Positions 1-37,739 of a DNA stretch of 64,000 nucleotides are shown here, piece by piece (position 1 is the stretch's first letter; the number at the start of each line of letters is the position of its first letter). The position numbers and the translations under genes are program-made. Source of the DNA: Batillaria attramentaria (lineage: Eukaryota; Mollusca; Gastropoda; Batillariidae); NCBI GenBank assembly GCA_018292915.2, contig JACVVK020000001.1:4092001-4156000 (forward strand). The letters run 5' to 3'. The notes beneath the pieces are model-generated. The model was given only the letters and a program-made list of their open reading frames with translations. It ran no database searches and was not told the DNA's origin.

Positions 1-649
1 TGGATCAGTAAAAGTGCTGCTGTAAGAGAACCAAGAAGTTTTGAGAGCTAATCTTTGGCAGTGTATCTTGAAAATGGATGAGGTTTGCAGTGGCAAATTA
101 TCTTTCTAGAAAAATGAGTTTAAGGGGTGTTTACAGGCTACGTGATAGTATTAGCTTCCGGGGCATGTAGTAAGAACTCGGCTAAATATAGTATAAAATC
201 TTTGCCCCTTTTAAAATGTGTGTGCATAGTAAAATATGGCAATCTGGTGCTTTTTGTTGGCTTTGTAAACAAGTTTCATGCCAGGTAATAGTAAAATTAG
301 GGAAAAATGAGGCTGGCTTGTGGACTATTTGTATTCATGCGCGGCTGGCACAGGAGCCAGCAGACGACCGTGGAATGAGGGGGTATGTGGTCGCTGCCAA
401 CATTGCCAAAAAAACGGAATATTGGAATTTGTTTAAATTTCCTCTACGCATGAGTCTATGGCTGCCTGATTTTTGTGAATTTTTTGGTGAATTTTAAAGC
501 ATTTCTAGGGTGTCATCTGCAGCGTTATGTGTAAGAGGAATATATAGCGTTTTCCTCCAGATTTGCATCTGTATCGCGTAGCCTGTATAGCATATAGCTG
601 AGCATTCCTCAGCATATTGCTCAGTTCCTGTCCAAACGTGTACAAGCCC

Positions 650-680
<31 letters not shown>

Positions 681-956
681 CACCCATTTCATACTGTTTC
701 TCCCAGCATCACTTCTAATGCTCGGGTCGTGAGTTCGTATCCCGGCTGGGGCCAAATATTTGTGCTGGCTTTTTCATCGTTGCCCCATCTTTGATATCAC
801 CCGTATATCACCCCGTCTCTGATATCACCCGTAACACTCCCAAACACCCACCCCACCCCACCCGTATCCCAACATCTGACCTGACACAAACAAATGGTGC
901 TTCTTCACTCATGAACTGGTATATTACATCGGCAAAGAACTTTATTTACTATAAAG
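1..956. other. Upstream intron of peroxidase 1
   Basis: No exon recognised. It contains (TTG)n at about 650-680 and a 5'-truncated SINE at 711-868. By comparison with the paralogue, the preceding exon (FRTADGTCNN-type) should lie before base 1. The open frame over 791-956 is an intron/SINE read-through, not coding. Confidence 0.6.
711..868 (+). mobile_element. tRNA-Arg-like SINE, 5'-truncated
   Basis: Starts inside the tRNA-like head (ACTTCTAATGCTCGGGTCG), has B-box GAGTTCGTATCCC, the body with TTTGTGCTGGCTTTTTCATC, and the 3' CACCCACC tail. A short internal duplication of the GATATCACCCGTA segment is present. Confidence 0.8.
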
Positions 957-11870
<10,914 letters not shown>

Positions 11871-12057
11871 GCGCGACAGGTTTCCATTCTGCGCAGACCT
11901 GATTTCGCTTTCATTCTGAGTGGGGCACATGAGGGTGTTCAAAGAATGATGTCGACCATTGCATTGTACTGCAGCGACATTTGGGTTTTGCGTTAGAACT
12001 GTTGGGAACAATGTATTTTGTGTTTGAAAGGTAAGATTTTTAAAGAGGTTTGTTCTT

Positions 12058-12080
12058 AATAAAAAAAAAAATGAAATAAA
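12058..12080 (+). terminator. Polyadenylation signals of peroxidase 1
   Basis: Two AATAAA hexamers (12058-12063 and 12075-12080) about 190-210 bp after the TAG stop, in A-rich sequence. Presumed poly(A) signals; which one is used is unknown. Confidence 0.5.
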
Positions 12081-12150
12081 ATATGTGCGGACTAGTCCTT
12101 CGTCCATGAGCGTAGACGACTGTCTCACATTTTCTTCTTTGAATGGCCAA

Positions 12151-12325
12151 GGGTGGGTGAGTGGGTGTTTGGGGGTTTAACGTCCTTTCCCACCACATAC
12201 GGGTGATATCAAAGACGGGGCAACGATGAAAAAGCCAGCACAAATATTTGCCCCAGCCGGGATACGAACTCACGACCCGAGCATTGGAAGTCCAACGTTC
12301 TACCATTCGGCCACCCCGGCTCCCC
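12151..12325 (-). mobile_element. tRNA-Arg-like SINE, minus strand
   Basis: Full-length family member. CTTTGAATGGCCAA upstream is repeated as CTTTGAATAGCCAA after the element, and again as a second copy just beyond. Lies in the 3' flank of peroxidase 1. Confidence 0.85.
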
Positions 12326-12904
12326 CTTTGAATAGCCAAACCTTTGAATGGCCAACCTTCTCCATACAGTAAAAGATAGTTACGAAGGATGAAAAAAAAC
12401 CCGCTTATAGCAGCTACTCTTTAAATGAAGAAAGGGTTCGTTTATACAGAAAAAAATGTACAAATCAGAAGAGCTTCTTTCAATTTTCTATTATTTCATT
12501 CTACGTTATATTCATCACAAATATCACCAGTATAGTTCGTCTCGGTGTGTTTATTCCCGTTCAAATTAATTTTAGGAGGATACGTCTTACTTTATTTATC
12601 CCTTGACGGAACATTTAATTGCCCCTAGAGGGGTAAATAAAATAACTTGAACTAACGTTTTCATGCTCTCTCTCTCTCTCTCTCTCTTACATATTTTATT
12701 ATTTGCGGGTTATAGTTGTTTGCTTGCTTTCCACATCGTTTTGTTCCACAATTTATGCTGTGTTGATATTGTGTCTTCATTTCTTGTTTTTAGGGACCGT
12801 GAACTTATCATTTTTTTTTTTTGTCGCACAGGTGTGGGGTTAAAGTGTTTAAATAATTTGTTCCGTGTCAGAACAGTAAATATGAATTTCCCGTGATGTT
12901 TTCG

Positions 12905-12998
<94 letters not shown>

Positions 12999-13003
12999 GG
13001 TTG

Positions 13004-13066
<63 letters not shown>
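12905..13066 (+). repeat. (TG)n-(GA)n-(TTAG)n compound repeat
   Basis: TG units to 12966, GA units to 12998, then TTAG tetramers 13003-13066, downstream of both peroxidase stops. Confidence 0.95.
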
Positions 13067-13067
<1 letters not shown>

Positions 13068-13207
13068 CGCTGCGTAAGCAGCAAAGACTATTTCGCGGCA
13101 AAACAAGGTTTTTCTCCGCCAGGTCATTACAAAATAAAGGGTTTTCTTTAAAACAAGATGGAGAGAGAGAGAGAGAGCAACTGCACACCACAAACCGGAC
13201 AATCACG

Positions 13208-13229
13208 TTTATTTTTCACAGCCTTTATT
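13208..13229 (-). terminator. Polyadenylation signals of peroxidase 2
   Basis: TTTATT (AATAAA on the minus strand) at 13208-13213 and 13224-13229, about 140-160 bp after the TAA stop at 13368. Confidence 0.5.
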
Positions 13230-13367
13230 ACCATAATAATACAATTAACAACTTCTTCTTGTCTCCGTCTTCAAAACAACATATAAGAACTTCCTTCCAA
13301 AATGAAACCAGCAATGTAATACGCTAAAAATAAAGGTGTCAAAACAAAGTGGTGATAATAATGTTCT

Positions 13368-27250
<13,883 letters not shown>

Positions 27251-27993
27251 TTTGTTTGATGGTAATGACAGCAATCCTGTTCGTTGCTTCACGTCCTTTT
27301 GTCGTCGTTTGCTGTAAATTTTCACTGTTCACGTAGAGATCAATATTTGGTCTCACACTGATCGGACTGGTGTAGAGTTCCCTGTAAGTCGGATTTTCCT
27401 TATCTTTGCTCTTGCAAAAATAATTTCAGGTCTTGTGCAAAACCTTTGCTTCTTAGCTAAGCGTAGACGTTTCTCTAGGTAGGTTTCCTGTTTCAAAACT
27501 TTTTTGAGGCGAAGATATGAAACAAAGTTTAAAGAAATACCCCAACAATAATTCGTGGGTGTTGTTTAACAAGCAGACCTAACGTTTCCTGACGCTACAC
27601 TGCCTATCACAGGTCCAGAAAAATTCTTGAATTTTTTTTTTTTTAAACTGACTAAGTTCTGACAACTCACACTAAAACAAATCTAGGCTAAGATGTTGCT
27701 GCATCAACAGTAGTGTTTGTTGGATGGAATGAAAGCGAGCTTTTTGTAGGGTCCCAAAAGAAGCAGTGGCACGTATACTGGAAAGATTTACGGCCAGACG
27801 TCACCAGAAGGCAAGGCGTCGGTCCCTTCCTGACAGCTCCTGTATGTCACTGACAAATAATGAAATATCCCGGGGGACAAGACGTGTATTTGATGTGTCA
27901 GGAGTACAAGACCAAGAGGTAGAGATTTACGCATACTGCAGAGCCATATGCATGCAACCGCATACGTTTAAGTCAAACACGCTTGAGTCGAAC

Positions 27994-28159
27994 GTGGCCG
28001 GTAGAGCGTTGGACTCTCAATGCTCGGGTCGTGAGTTCGTATCCCAGCTGGGGCCAAATATTTGTGCTGGCTTTTTCATCAATGCCCCGTCTTTGATATC
28101 ACACGTATGTGGTGGAAAAGGACGTTAAACCCACAAACACCCACCCACCCTCCCACCCC
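27994..28159 (+). mobile_element. tRNA-Arg-like SINE, slightly 5'-truncated
   Basis: Begins at GGCCGGTAGAGCGTTGG. It sits inside AT-rich DNA carrying repeated AAGTC(A/G)AAC motifs (27968-28290), with TTGAGTCGAAC before and TTAAGTCGAAC after it. Confidence 0.85.
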
Positions 28160-28902
28160 TTAAGTCGAACTTCGGGTAAGTCCAAACAATTTTTTTCCAG
28201 GCCAAACTTGTTCTTTGTATGACTAAATTGTCCACGGATAAGTCAAACAAGTACTCCACAACGGATAAGTCAAATTTTGGTTATGTCAAACAAACTTTGC
28301 GCATTAGCCCACCAAGATTAACATATTTTCAGGTCAGAAAATTGTGCCGATGATTTCCTGCGAAATCGTGTACTCTCTAGCGCTGAAGTCACACAGGATA
28401 CACTATCTCTACTGCCATTGGTTATTTATGTTCAAAGTCACACTATTTTGTGGAAGAGGGTAGTAAACTCATTTTCTCTCACTTCACCTGACCGCGGTAC
28501 AAGAGCAGGGTATATGATGACCCGTTTCCTGTTTACAACGTCAGCCTCGTGGCGTATTCAAGTTTTCTTTCAACAAAATGCAATACTGTAGGTATAACCA
28601 CTGACAGCAAATTTATCATTCGAAAGCTTAGGCCATCCTTACATGTAATTTTAGTCCAATTTACAACACAGTAGGTATACATGCATGATAGACGAAAACA
28701 GCTTCAAAAGCACAACTTTCATCCACACACACAGAAAAAAAAAAAGAGAGAAACAAGCAGTTTATTTTAAAATTCTGCATGTCAGTGGTGTACCAAGTCT
28801 AGCACTCAGTAAAACCTGGCCAACATGGATTAACACTAAAGACCATGTGTAGGCCTATGCTTCTAAGCACCAGAGAAACCGGAGTCCCCGGAAAAAACAA
28901 CA

Positions 28903-29102
28903 ACTCTGAAACCAGGCACCTTCTGCAAAGCTTTAATGGATTCATCGTAATATCATAACTTTGTACCATAACATATATTGTCTTCACGGTTTTGCTTTTC
29001 ATACTCTGAAACCAGGCACCTTCTGCAAAGCTTTAAAGGATTCATAGTAATATCATATAACTTTGTACCATAACATATATTGTCTTCACGGTTTTGCTTT
29101 TT
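28903..29102. repeat. 100-bp tandem duplication
   Basis: Two near-identical units start at 28903 and 29003 (ACTCTGAAACCAGGCACC). A handful of differences suggest a recent event. Confidence 0.9.
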
Positions 29103-30589
29103 ATCCATGACAAACGAGTGTTCAAAACAACACACAGCTTTACAAGGCCAGTTATTACATTACTACAAACCATTACCAAAACAAAACAAAATGAATAAAG
29201 TTAAAAATAACAGCAGTGGTCTCCGAGAACGTTTCATTGCAAGGTTCAACATTCACAGCTGAAAACAGACCAATTAAAACTTTCCTAAAAGAAACAAAAC
29301 ACATTACAGATGACATGGGCTGAAATCACTGATTTTGAGAAAGGCTGGCAATACATAAATGAAAAAAAAAATCACAAAATTAAAAACCAAACACACACAC
29401 ATCTCACACACATTAAAAACAATTTTAGATACTTCAGGTAACCATTTTACTTCAGACCATCTGTGAAGGCAAGTGTGGAAATTTACGAATAGAAGTTAAA
29501 AAGCAACACAAAAATTAAATATATTTTAATGCAACCTCACAAACACTTACATCTAAAACAATTAAAATCATTTTTTATTTTAAAACTTGAAAATAACAAA
29601 GCATCCATATAAACACAAACACAAAAACACATAAAAATGTAAGAAAGCACCAAAACACATTAAAATGTTACATTTTAATGTATTTGAAACACACCATCAC
29701 CGTCCCTCACACACACATTTTTTTCTCGATTTTAAAACTTAAAATAAAAATAAAAAAGGAACTACACAAACTCACACACTTAAAAAATCATAAAGATGAT
29801 TTCTTTAAAAGAAAATACAACTTGAAATGTAAAACTGCGCCCACATTAACACACATTGAAAAAGAAATCATTCAAACGTGAGTGTGTTTCACAAAAAAAA
29901 ACAAACAAACAATCTTTCAGAAGTCAACAGAAAGAACAAACACATGCAAACAGAAAAAATGACCCCCCCCCCCCCCCCCAAAAAAAAGAGGCATTTGTTA
30001 AGACCTTGAATGACTAGTAGAAACTGATAAGGAAATTGAAGTAAACAAATCTGACAGACCACCTTCAACAGAATGCACATCTGGTGAGAATGGCATTAGT
30101 TGAGACTATGCACATGCACAGTTTATACCATACTGACCTCCCAACGTCTCGGTGATTCTCTTGCGGAAACTCAAAGTGCTGGTTCCTCGATCCTCACCTA
30201 CAACGACGCCCCGTGCTGAAGACTACCATTTGGAAAACAGGCGTCAAAACCCGTTATGGTTCTGCCTTGTGAAGTTCAGTCATGAAGTCAGTGAGTTACA
30301 AATCACGAATAACAGTTATCCAAAACGGCAACAAAAATGGATATGTAAAACTACTCCACATTTCTACGTCTGAAGTGAACTCTGTATCCTGTAATCGCTG
30401 GTAATTTGATGGGTAAGCGTAAAACTACATGACTGAAAAATAAATGGCTTGACGATTAACTTTCTCTGACGCAGAATTGATTTTTTTTTTTTCAAGATTC
30501 GTCACAGACCGGATTGGCATAACAGCTTACCTTTCAAGACATCACAGCTCACTGAAGTGTGTTATGGTGTGCGAAATAGGCCCAAACAG

Positions 30590-31160
30590 CGCAGGCAGAA
30601 TTTGCTCACGCACTCTAAGAATCGCCCAAGCACTTTTCGCTCCGCCGGATTGGCTACTAATGTGCTCAAGCACTTTAGTGACCAATCAGAGGAAAGATTG
30701 CACAGGCAAAAACTGCTTGGGCACTTTGATCGCCGATTGGCCGGTTAATGTGCTTGAGCACTTACCCAAAACTATGAATGGAAAACTGATCGCTTGGAAA
30801 CATCGTCGATTTTCATCTACATTTGATAAAAGAAATATTACTCAGAGAAATTGTAGTATGCATTGATATAGGTTGTATATCCCTAAACGTGTTTATTGTT
30901 CGTCTAAAGATATGTTAGAACGCAACGGATTGCCGGGGTAACTTATATAGTCTATCCGGCCGGCGCGCCGGGTCTGGCCGGGCGTTCGAAAGGTCAAACT
31001 GACCCGCGCTACTTCGGCAGTCCGGCGGTGACTGACGAAGCCTCTCTCACAACACACACCGACACCTTTGCACGTGTATGAAATAAAACGCCGGAGTACT
31101 GACAACGTGTGTGTGACTCTCAGACAGCAGTTCACGCGGGCAGAGGCCGGATGGGTGAGT
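30590..31160. promoter_or_regulatory. CpG-rich patch with paired palindromes and CCAAT boxes
   Basis: GTGCTCAAGCAC (30662-30673) and GTGCTTGAGCAC (30750-30761) are palindromic or near-palindromic, and each follows ATTGG (30649, 30736) at nearly the same distance. A CCAAT is at 30682-30686. A CpG-rich stretch follows at about 30955-31060. It lies about 3.4 kb upstream of peroxidase 2. A regulatory role is inferred. Confidence 0.4.
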
Positions 31161-32250
31161 CCATTGATCACCACGCAGGGTGATCATGTCTTGTACCCTG
31201 AACAAGCCGGCATTTGCTTTCACAACAAACCCGCCCTATATCTTCCAGTTTTGCAATTTGTGGAAACTGTGCTGTTTAAAACGTTGACTAGCAGCTTGCT
31301 GGAAACCAGAAACAGAAGAAATTTCTTGATGTTTGATAGACCTGTCACCCCTATCATTAGTTACGATGGCCGTCTACGTGTGACGTCAACTTCAAGGCTT
31401 TGAAACTGACAAGGATCGACTTTACAGGTTAACAGCTCACCAAATTGTGCGTCACTGCAATGTGACGTATACAGTCCATCCGGACAGCATCTGCATCTGA
31501 AGCCAACGCATGTCAGTGATCTTTCTCTCTGTCCCGTGTTGTTTCGTTCAGATGACTACTCCTCAGTTGACTTCGCATGCCCCCCCCCCCCCCCGGGCCT
31601 CCTTTGGCGTTGTGGGGTACCGGGGTCGACGTGGGGGGGGGGGGGGCATGTATGTGTAGGATGTAGGCTGTGAAACGCTGTTTCTCAACCCCTCCGCCCA
31701 CCACCACCACCACCAACCCCCCACCTTGCTTTAAAAAAAAAAACAAAAACTGCCTGTTTTTATTCCTTCAAATCGCTAATATGGCTGACGTTGCACTACA
31801 CAGGTAATCTCCAAGGAAAAAAAAAAAAAGAAAGGCGTCACCCTTTCCTCTACCCTTTATGTACTGGTACATCTACATGTAAGACTTCAACCACTCTGAG
31901 TCATGTACTCCAGGCCTTATTCATGACACCTTGTCCATGGTACGCTACCGAACCACAACCGACTGAAATAAACAGGTGGGAAACCCATGTCTCAGGCTTA
32001 TACAACATGTACATCTTTTTCAGGAAGTAATATGTATGGCACTGCGTTCGTCAGCTTTGAAATGGGGGTGGTGGGGTGGTGGGGATGGGGGGGGGGGGGC
32101 GGCAAGGTCATATTTTCACTGACTGAGAGAATACGCTAAGTTAAGGAAACAGTAACCAGGAAACAGTGAATAGTGCACCAATCAATTATGCAAATCACGT
32201 CTTTTCTCAGTGGCTGTGCGCATTTTCACGCCTGAACTGGGCCTTTTTAA

Positions 32251-32278
32251 GTTGTTTCTCTATAGAGAAACAACTTTA
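32251..32278. repeat. Perfect 28-bp palindrome
   Basis: AAGTTGTTTCTCTA followed directly by its exact reverse complement. The right half plus GACGGGGC recurs at about 33783-33808. Confidence 0.85.
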
Positions 32279-33021
32279 TGAGACGGGGCAGATTTTGCTA
32301 CGCGCAGCAGCAAGTTTCAGTGATACAAAACAAGACTGTGACGTTTCTCCACACAATACATACTTTCACGCACATAGTGACGTAACGAAACCTGCGTCAT
32401 AGACACTTGACGTGCACACTATGCTGCTGCGTTCTTTTTGGCGGGAGTTGTGAGACGTGTGTGTGTGTGTGTGTGGACGGATGTAATGATGGCTATCTCC
32501 TTAACCACCTCGATGGAGGCCTTTTTTACTTTGAGATAAAATGGGAAATCACCTTCTCCAGAGCTACCTTTCACGATTTTTAGCCTGCCGCATTTTCAGA
32601 AGAGTTATCGCCGATTTTAAAAAATCGGTCATGTTACGATTTTTTTCGAAAAAGTTGTTCAAATTCCTTCATTTTCTAGACTTTGGAAGTTCACCCAATC
32701 ACACTGCCTGTATTCGTTCTACAGCTCTGTAGCTTTGACTGGTTTTGTGTAAAAAAAAAATATTTCCGAGGTAGGGGTGGTTTGCACATAAGATCAAATA
32801 TCTATGAAAAGACTACTGCAAATTACTTATCATCCCGGCGTTTTTGTCTAGTGTGACAACTGCACATATGACAGGAACTACTGCACCATTATAGCTTTAG
32901 CATTTAGAATAACTGAACTTTTAGATAAACATAACTTTTTCAAGTTTCAGCGAGAAGCACAGGTCAAAAGAGTTCCAAATTTTCGATTTCATAAGTACAA
33001 TCCAAGGTATTCTAGTCCATG

Positions 33022-33425
33022 TTTCACCAGCCCTCTAGATCTTCCAGATTTTATGTAAAAATTAATTCAGCCAGGGAAGTCACAAAAGCAACAGGGAAAT
33101 CACCGGACATGCACAAGCATCATCTGTCATACCACCAGTGTGAAGCTGACGTCAAACGCTTAGTTCACAGATAAAATAAGCAAGTAGTTCACCAGCCCTC
33201 TTGATCTTCCAGATTTCATGTGAAAAATAATTCAATCGGGGAAGCCACAAAGCCAAAAGGGAAATCACAAGACATAAACAAGCTTCCTCAGACGATCGCA
33301 GTGCTAGAGGCTGACGTCAAAATGTTTAGTTCGCGGAATTGACGTCATCTCTCTCTCTCTCTCTGTATGACGACCTGCCTGAGGCTGGCGTCAAATGTTT
33401 AGTTCACGGAACTGACGTCTCTCTC
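33022..33425. repeat. Tandem repeat, period ~165 bp
   Basis: Two units starting TTCACCAGCCCTCT (33022, 33187), each ending near GAGGCTGACGTCAAA. Two extra copies of the end segment with (CT)n lie at 33310-33425, up to the SINE at 33433. Confidence 0.8.
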
Positions 33426-33432
33426 TCTCTCT

Positions 33433-33605
33433 GGGGAGCCAGAGTGGCCGAATGGTAGAGCGTTGGACTTTCAATGCTCGGGTCGAGAGTTCGAATCCCG
33501 GCTTGGGCCAAATATTTGTGCTGGCCTTTCTCTCGTTGCCCCGTCTTTGATATCACCCTTACGTGGTGGAAAAGGACGTTAAACTCCTAAACACCCACCC
33601 ACCCA
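33433..33605 (+). mobile_element. tRNA-Arg-like SINE inserted in (CT)n
   Basis: Full copy with (CT)n on both sides (33415-33432, 33606-33620). It is the third copy associated with a pyrimidine microsatellite, after 20468 and 26001. Confidence 0.88.
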
Positions 33606-34108
33606 CTCTCTCTCTCTCAGTCTCTGTCTGTCTCTCTCTCTCTCCCCCCCCCCCACCCGGCCCCACCCCCAGTCACGTGACTAATCGGTCGAGGTCGTAG
33701 AGGATCTAGTGTCATTGATAGAACTTGGAGAGGGGAGAACCGGCAACAATAACAACAAAACAGACAAAATAAAATGAAATTTGGAGAAACAACTTTGTAG
33801 GACGGGGCCGTTCCTCCTTGTTTTATTTTTGAAATATACCCTGCCTCAGGCTGGCTTTAGTTTGCATGCAGACTACCTGCAGCTAAAGGACTTAACGACT
33901 TATTCCGTCTTTGCTAAGCCAACCTATACTGTATATTTTAGTCTATTTTGATCGTTAGTACCGCTCTTAACGCGATACGGTGTTGTTTGCACTTTGTGCG
34001 AGCAGTCGAACATTTAAATGTTACAGCTGTTTGTTACACTTTTGGCGCGCTCATTGTGGTCGCCGGGCTATTGGCTACGCTTCTGTTGGCTCAGTGCCAG
34101 CTTTATAG

Positions 34109-34281
34109 GGGGTGGTTGAGTGTTTAGGGGTTTAACGTCCTTTTCCACCACATACGGGTGATGTCAAAGACGGGGCAACGAGGAAAAAGCCAGCACAAAT
34201 ATATGGCCCCAGCCGGGATACGAACTCACGACCCGAGCGTTAGAAGTCCAAAGCTGTACCATTCGGCCACCCCGGCTCCCC
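34109..34281 (-). mobile_element. tRNA-Arg-like SINE with perfect target duplication
   Basis: Full copy flanked by CCAGCTTTATAG at 34097-34108 and 34283-34294. Confidence 0.9.
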
Positions 34282-34438
34282 TCCAGCTTTATAGATGCCG
34301 TCAGATATAACAGATACTACGAAAACAGTTCAGAACGACCTCTGAGCACAAACATGGTAGCATCAGCCCTTTTAAAAGTATCATCATTTTGCAGGAAAAA
34401 TGATCAAAACCAAGAAGATAAAGAATGAGAGAAATATC

Positions 34439-34440
<2 letters not shown>

Positions 34441-34534
<94 letters not shown>

Positions 34535-34535
34535 C
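34441..34535. repeat. (TG)n microsatellite
   Basis: About 47 TG units followed by (GA)n. Intergenic. Confidence 0.95.
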
Positions 34536-35821
34536 TAAGACAGAGAGAGAGAGAAAGAGGTGTACATGCATGAACACAAAGTCGAGACATGTTCTATCCC
34601 AATAGACTGTATTATATCATCAGTCACTTCCCCAATAATCTTATATAACATGATACGGTAACATGAATAAATAAATAACAAAAATACGTTGTGCTTAAAG
34701 GCACTGGATTTAAAGTGCAGGCTTTAAAGCCAATCGAAAACCACGTAACAATTTCACATATATGACTTCACTTAAATACACCGCTACCTCAAGCAAGGAC
34801 ACTAACAAAAGCATGAAGACAATCTTGACAAAAATATTTTTGGCAATTACACCCTTGTAAAGTCAAGCACAGCATTTGGACAGGAGAGAAGTTTTTCGAA
34901 GCAAAACAAAAGTGTGACTAAATGATAATGAAAGATCTCTCTGAAAAAGGTTTGGTAAAGAAAAACTAAACCAACCATCAAAATAATTTCTGTGAAACAT
35001 GAATGACTGTAACATGAAGGAAATGGAGAGGTTCTGTAACTACTGTAAGTCTGGTTGGTGTGACTGCCGGATGCAACCTCCGTCCTAGCTGTGGCAGTGC
35101 TTATTCCTACATCTTCTAACAATCTTAATGCAACACCTCAAAGGTGAGATTTGTTATGTATGAACACCGGCATCATGATGCATGTAGTTAGGACATGGAC
35201 AATCATCAGCAGGTCATAGTTATCAGCAGGAATTACTGCAAGGCTGCACAACCATCAAACGACATTGAACAATAGTTTGCTAAATTCAGCTCAAAACCAG
35301 TCTGGAACATTGATTCAAAATGGCACTTCCTGTATGTATGTACTTCATACCTGTGTAAACTGTAATACCGGTACTTGTATAAAAATGTGTCATATGCAAA
35401 ACAACAATGGTACAATGCTTGCTCAGCTTTCAAAAGATACATGTACATCGTGCGCTGCACGTAAACTTTAGACTGGGACTTTTATGTAAACATAGCATAA
35501 AAAGACATTTATCTTGTTCAACATTTAAGGACTTCATACAAAGCAACCACTTCCAACATGATTATCACCCATTGCATAACAACCTCATAATGTGTACAAG
35601 CATACATGATACAGTTTGAAAACATACAAAACACCTGCACAAAGTGCAAGAAGGAAGGAAATGCTAATTTACATCCTCCCCAAGGAATGCTGATTGTCAG
35701 GATACATAAGACATGGCGTAAGTACAAGCATCTTTCAACCAACCCCATCATTGTGTGTAATACATTATATATTTTCCGTTGCAGTATGATGTAACCACTG
35801 TCACAGGTTGTTAAGAGATCC

Positions 35822-36851
35822 TCATGGTGCAGCGGGCTTGTCACCGACACCACCTGCCTTCTCATACACTGCCAGGCCGACCCTGTGCGCAAGCTGGTCA
35901 GCATTCCCCTAAGACAAATAGAGGAATTAAAAAATTCAATTAAAAAGAAGAAAAAGAAATAAATAAAACTACCTGTGTGGCATCCATGCAACACTCAGTG
36001 ACTCACCTAACAGTAACTTGCACACACACTGACACTCTCACACTAGTCCAACAAAGTTATTACTTTTTCAAGGTTTTGTGCTGTGCTGTGGTGGTATGCA
36101 AGTAAGTTTGTGGTCAGTGTGTTAGCCTGTGATAATTCCTGATAATGCACACCTACACACACTTCTGAGAATGCCTTTTTAGTTCTGTGTGCATCCATGC
36201 ATGCACATTTACAATAATCACATTAATAAAGGCGCTTTATCCCCCAAATTTGGCTTAAAGCACCGCGAGCTAAACCCAATACACACACTCACATGAATCA
36301 CACGCATTCTCTTGGACACTGGACATGCACACATAACAATCACATGTTGCAAGGGGCCAGCTCAGCAATTTCAGTTTTGAAATTTTAAAACTGCATTTAT
36401 TCTTTAATTTTGTGAGCTGAACATTTCCCAAGCAGGTGGGGGGGGGGGGGGGGAAGCCGGAGTACCCAGAAAGAACCCAACAACTGGCCCGAATGAACAA
36501 TACCACAAACGAGAAAAGAAAAGCTTCTTTCGCCGGACTGGGACTCGAAGCTGACCCCTTGCACTGGTGACAAAGTCTTAACTGCTAGACCAATGACAGC
36601 CCCTACCTGTGTGTCAGCTTCTGCATACACTCGGACCACATCCTCCGTCCCTGAGGGCCTGCGCACAGGGAATATGACCGTACATTATGTGTGGGTATAC
36701 ACATGTATATATATTCATTTTTGTACTCTCTTCTCATTGTGAAGTTACAGGCATGAGTTTTCCCACTTTCCCCAAAAGAGGAAAACAGTATGTTTTAAAA
36801 ACAAAAAGAGGAATTTTGGCAGTGATGTCAAGTGCTCCGCAAAACCAACAC

Positions 36852-36925
<74 letters not shown>

Positions 36926-37677
36926 AGGGGAGGAGGGGGGGCAAAAAAATTTTAAAAATGGCAGGATACTGATAAACTGTCGTGCTAGCCCCACTTTTTT
37001 TTTCCTTGGTGGTGACAGTGGAATGACGGAAAAACAAAAGAAAAACGGAAATTCACACCATGGCGGCTGAATTCCGCTGAACGGCTGAAAAAACTCATGT
37101 CTGAATTGACAGTATACCAGTTTCAACACATAGAATTCTGCCATTAAAGAATGCTGCTTCTTCATGATTTAAATGGATAGGATAAGTATTAGAAGTTCCC
37201 CAGTCCCCCCCCACCCCACCTCCACCCCTCCAACCGCCTTTTTTTTTTTTTTTTAAACAGGGCAAATTAAACCATGTAACACCAAAGGTAGATGTAGGAG
37301 AAATCCATAAACTGTGGACAAGTGAGTCGCACCTGACAAAAGATCGACCGTTTGTGAAGCCTGACACAAGTCGGTCGATCTCCTCCTGTAGACCTGCTGG
37401 GGAGGTAACTTTTCTCTCTGCATCTGTTGTCTGAACCACAGTCCGGTCTTGTACCTGACATATATGCATATCCATGAGTGACAGAAGTTTCAAAATAAAT
37501 AAGTAAATGAAAAAAGGGAAGTACATGGCTTTGAGAGTAGTACTAGCACTGGAAGATTCATGTGTACCTATCAAATCTGCTACTATGGAGAAAGTAATAC
37601 TATGTAATGTGTATGTGTGTGTGAGGGGTGGAGGCACAAGACTTTTACATCCAAAACTCAAACACACACACGCGCAA

Positions 37678-37739
<62 letters not shown>

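Larger units (their letters stand above)
11871..13367. other. Convergent intergenic/3'UTR region of the two peroxidases
   Basis: Holds the 3' UTRs of both peroxidase genes, a minus-strand SINE (12151-12325), a retroposon 3' end with a hairpin (about 12590-12652), (TG)n then (GA)n at 12905-12998, and (TTAG)n at 13003-13066. No further gene seen. Confidence 0.7.
27251..35821. other. 8.6-kb gene-poor intergenic interval
   Basis: Lies between the peroxidase 2 start and the PGM3 stop, so it contains the peroxidase promoter and the PGM3 3' UTR. It holds SINEs at 27994-28159, 33433-33605 and 34109-34281, a 100-bp tandem duplication (28903-29102), AT-rich sequence (29280-29900), a CpG-rich patch (30590-31160), a perfect palindrome (32251-32278) and tandem repeats (33022-33425). 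No open frame here resembles a known protein. Confidence 0.65.

Noticed and set aside
13003..13066. (TTAG)n as an interstitial telomere repeat
   Set aside because: Molluscan telomeres are TTAGGG-type; this is a pure tetramer next to other microsatellites.
27251..27325. Upstream in-frame start of peroxidase 2 at 27323-27325
   Set aside because: It would place a basic stretch ahead of the signal peptide; the 27250 start gives a canonical secretory signal.
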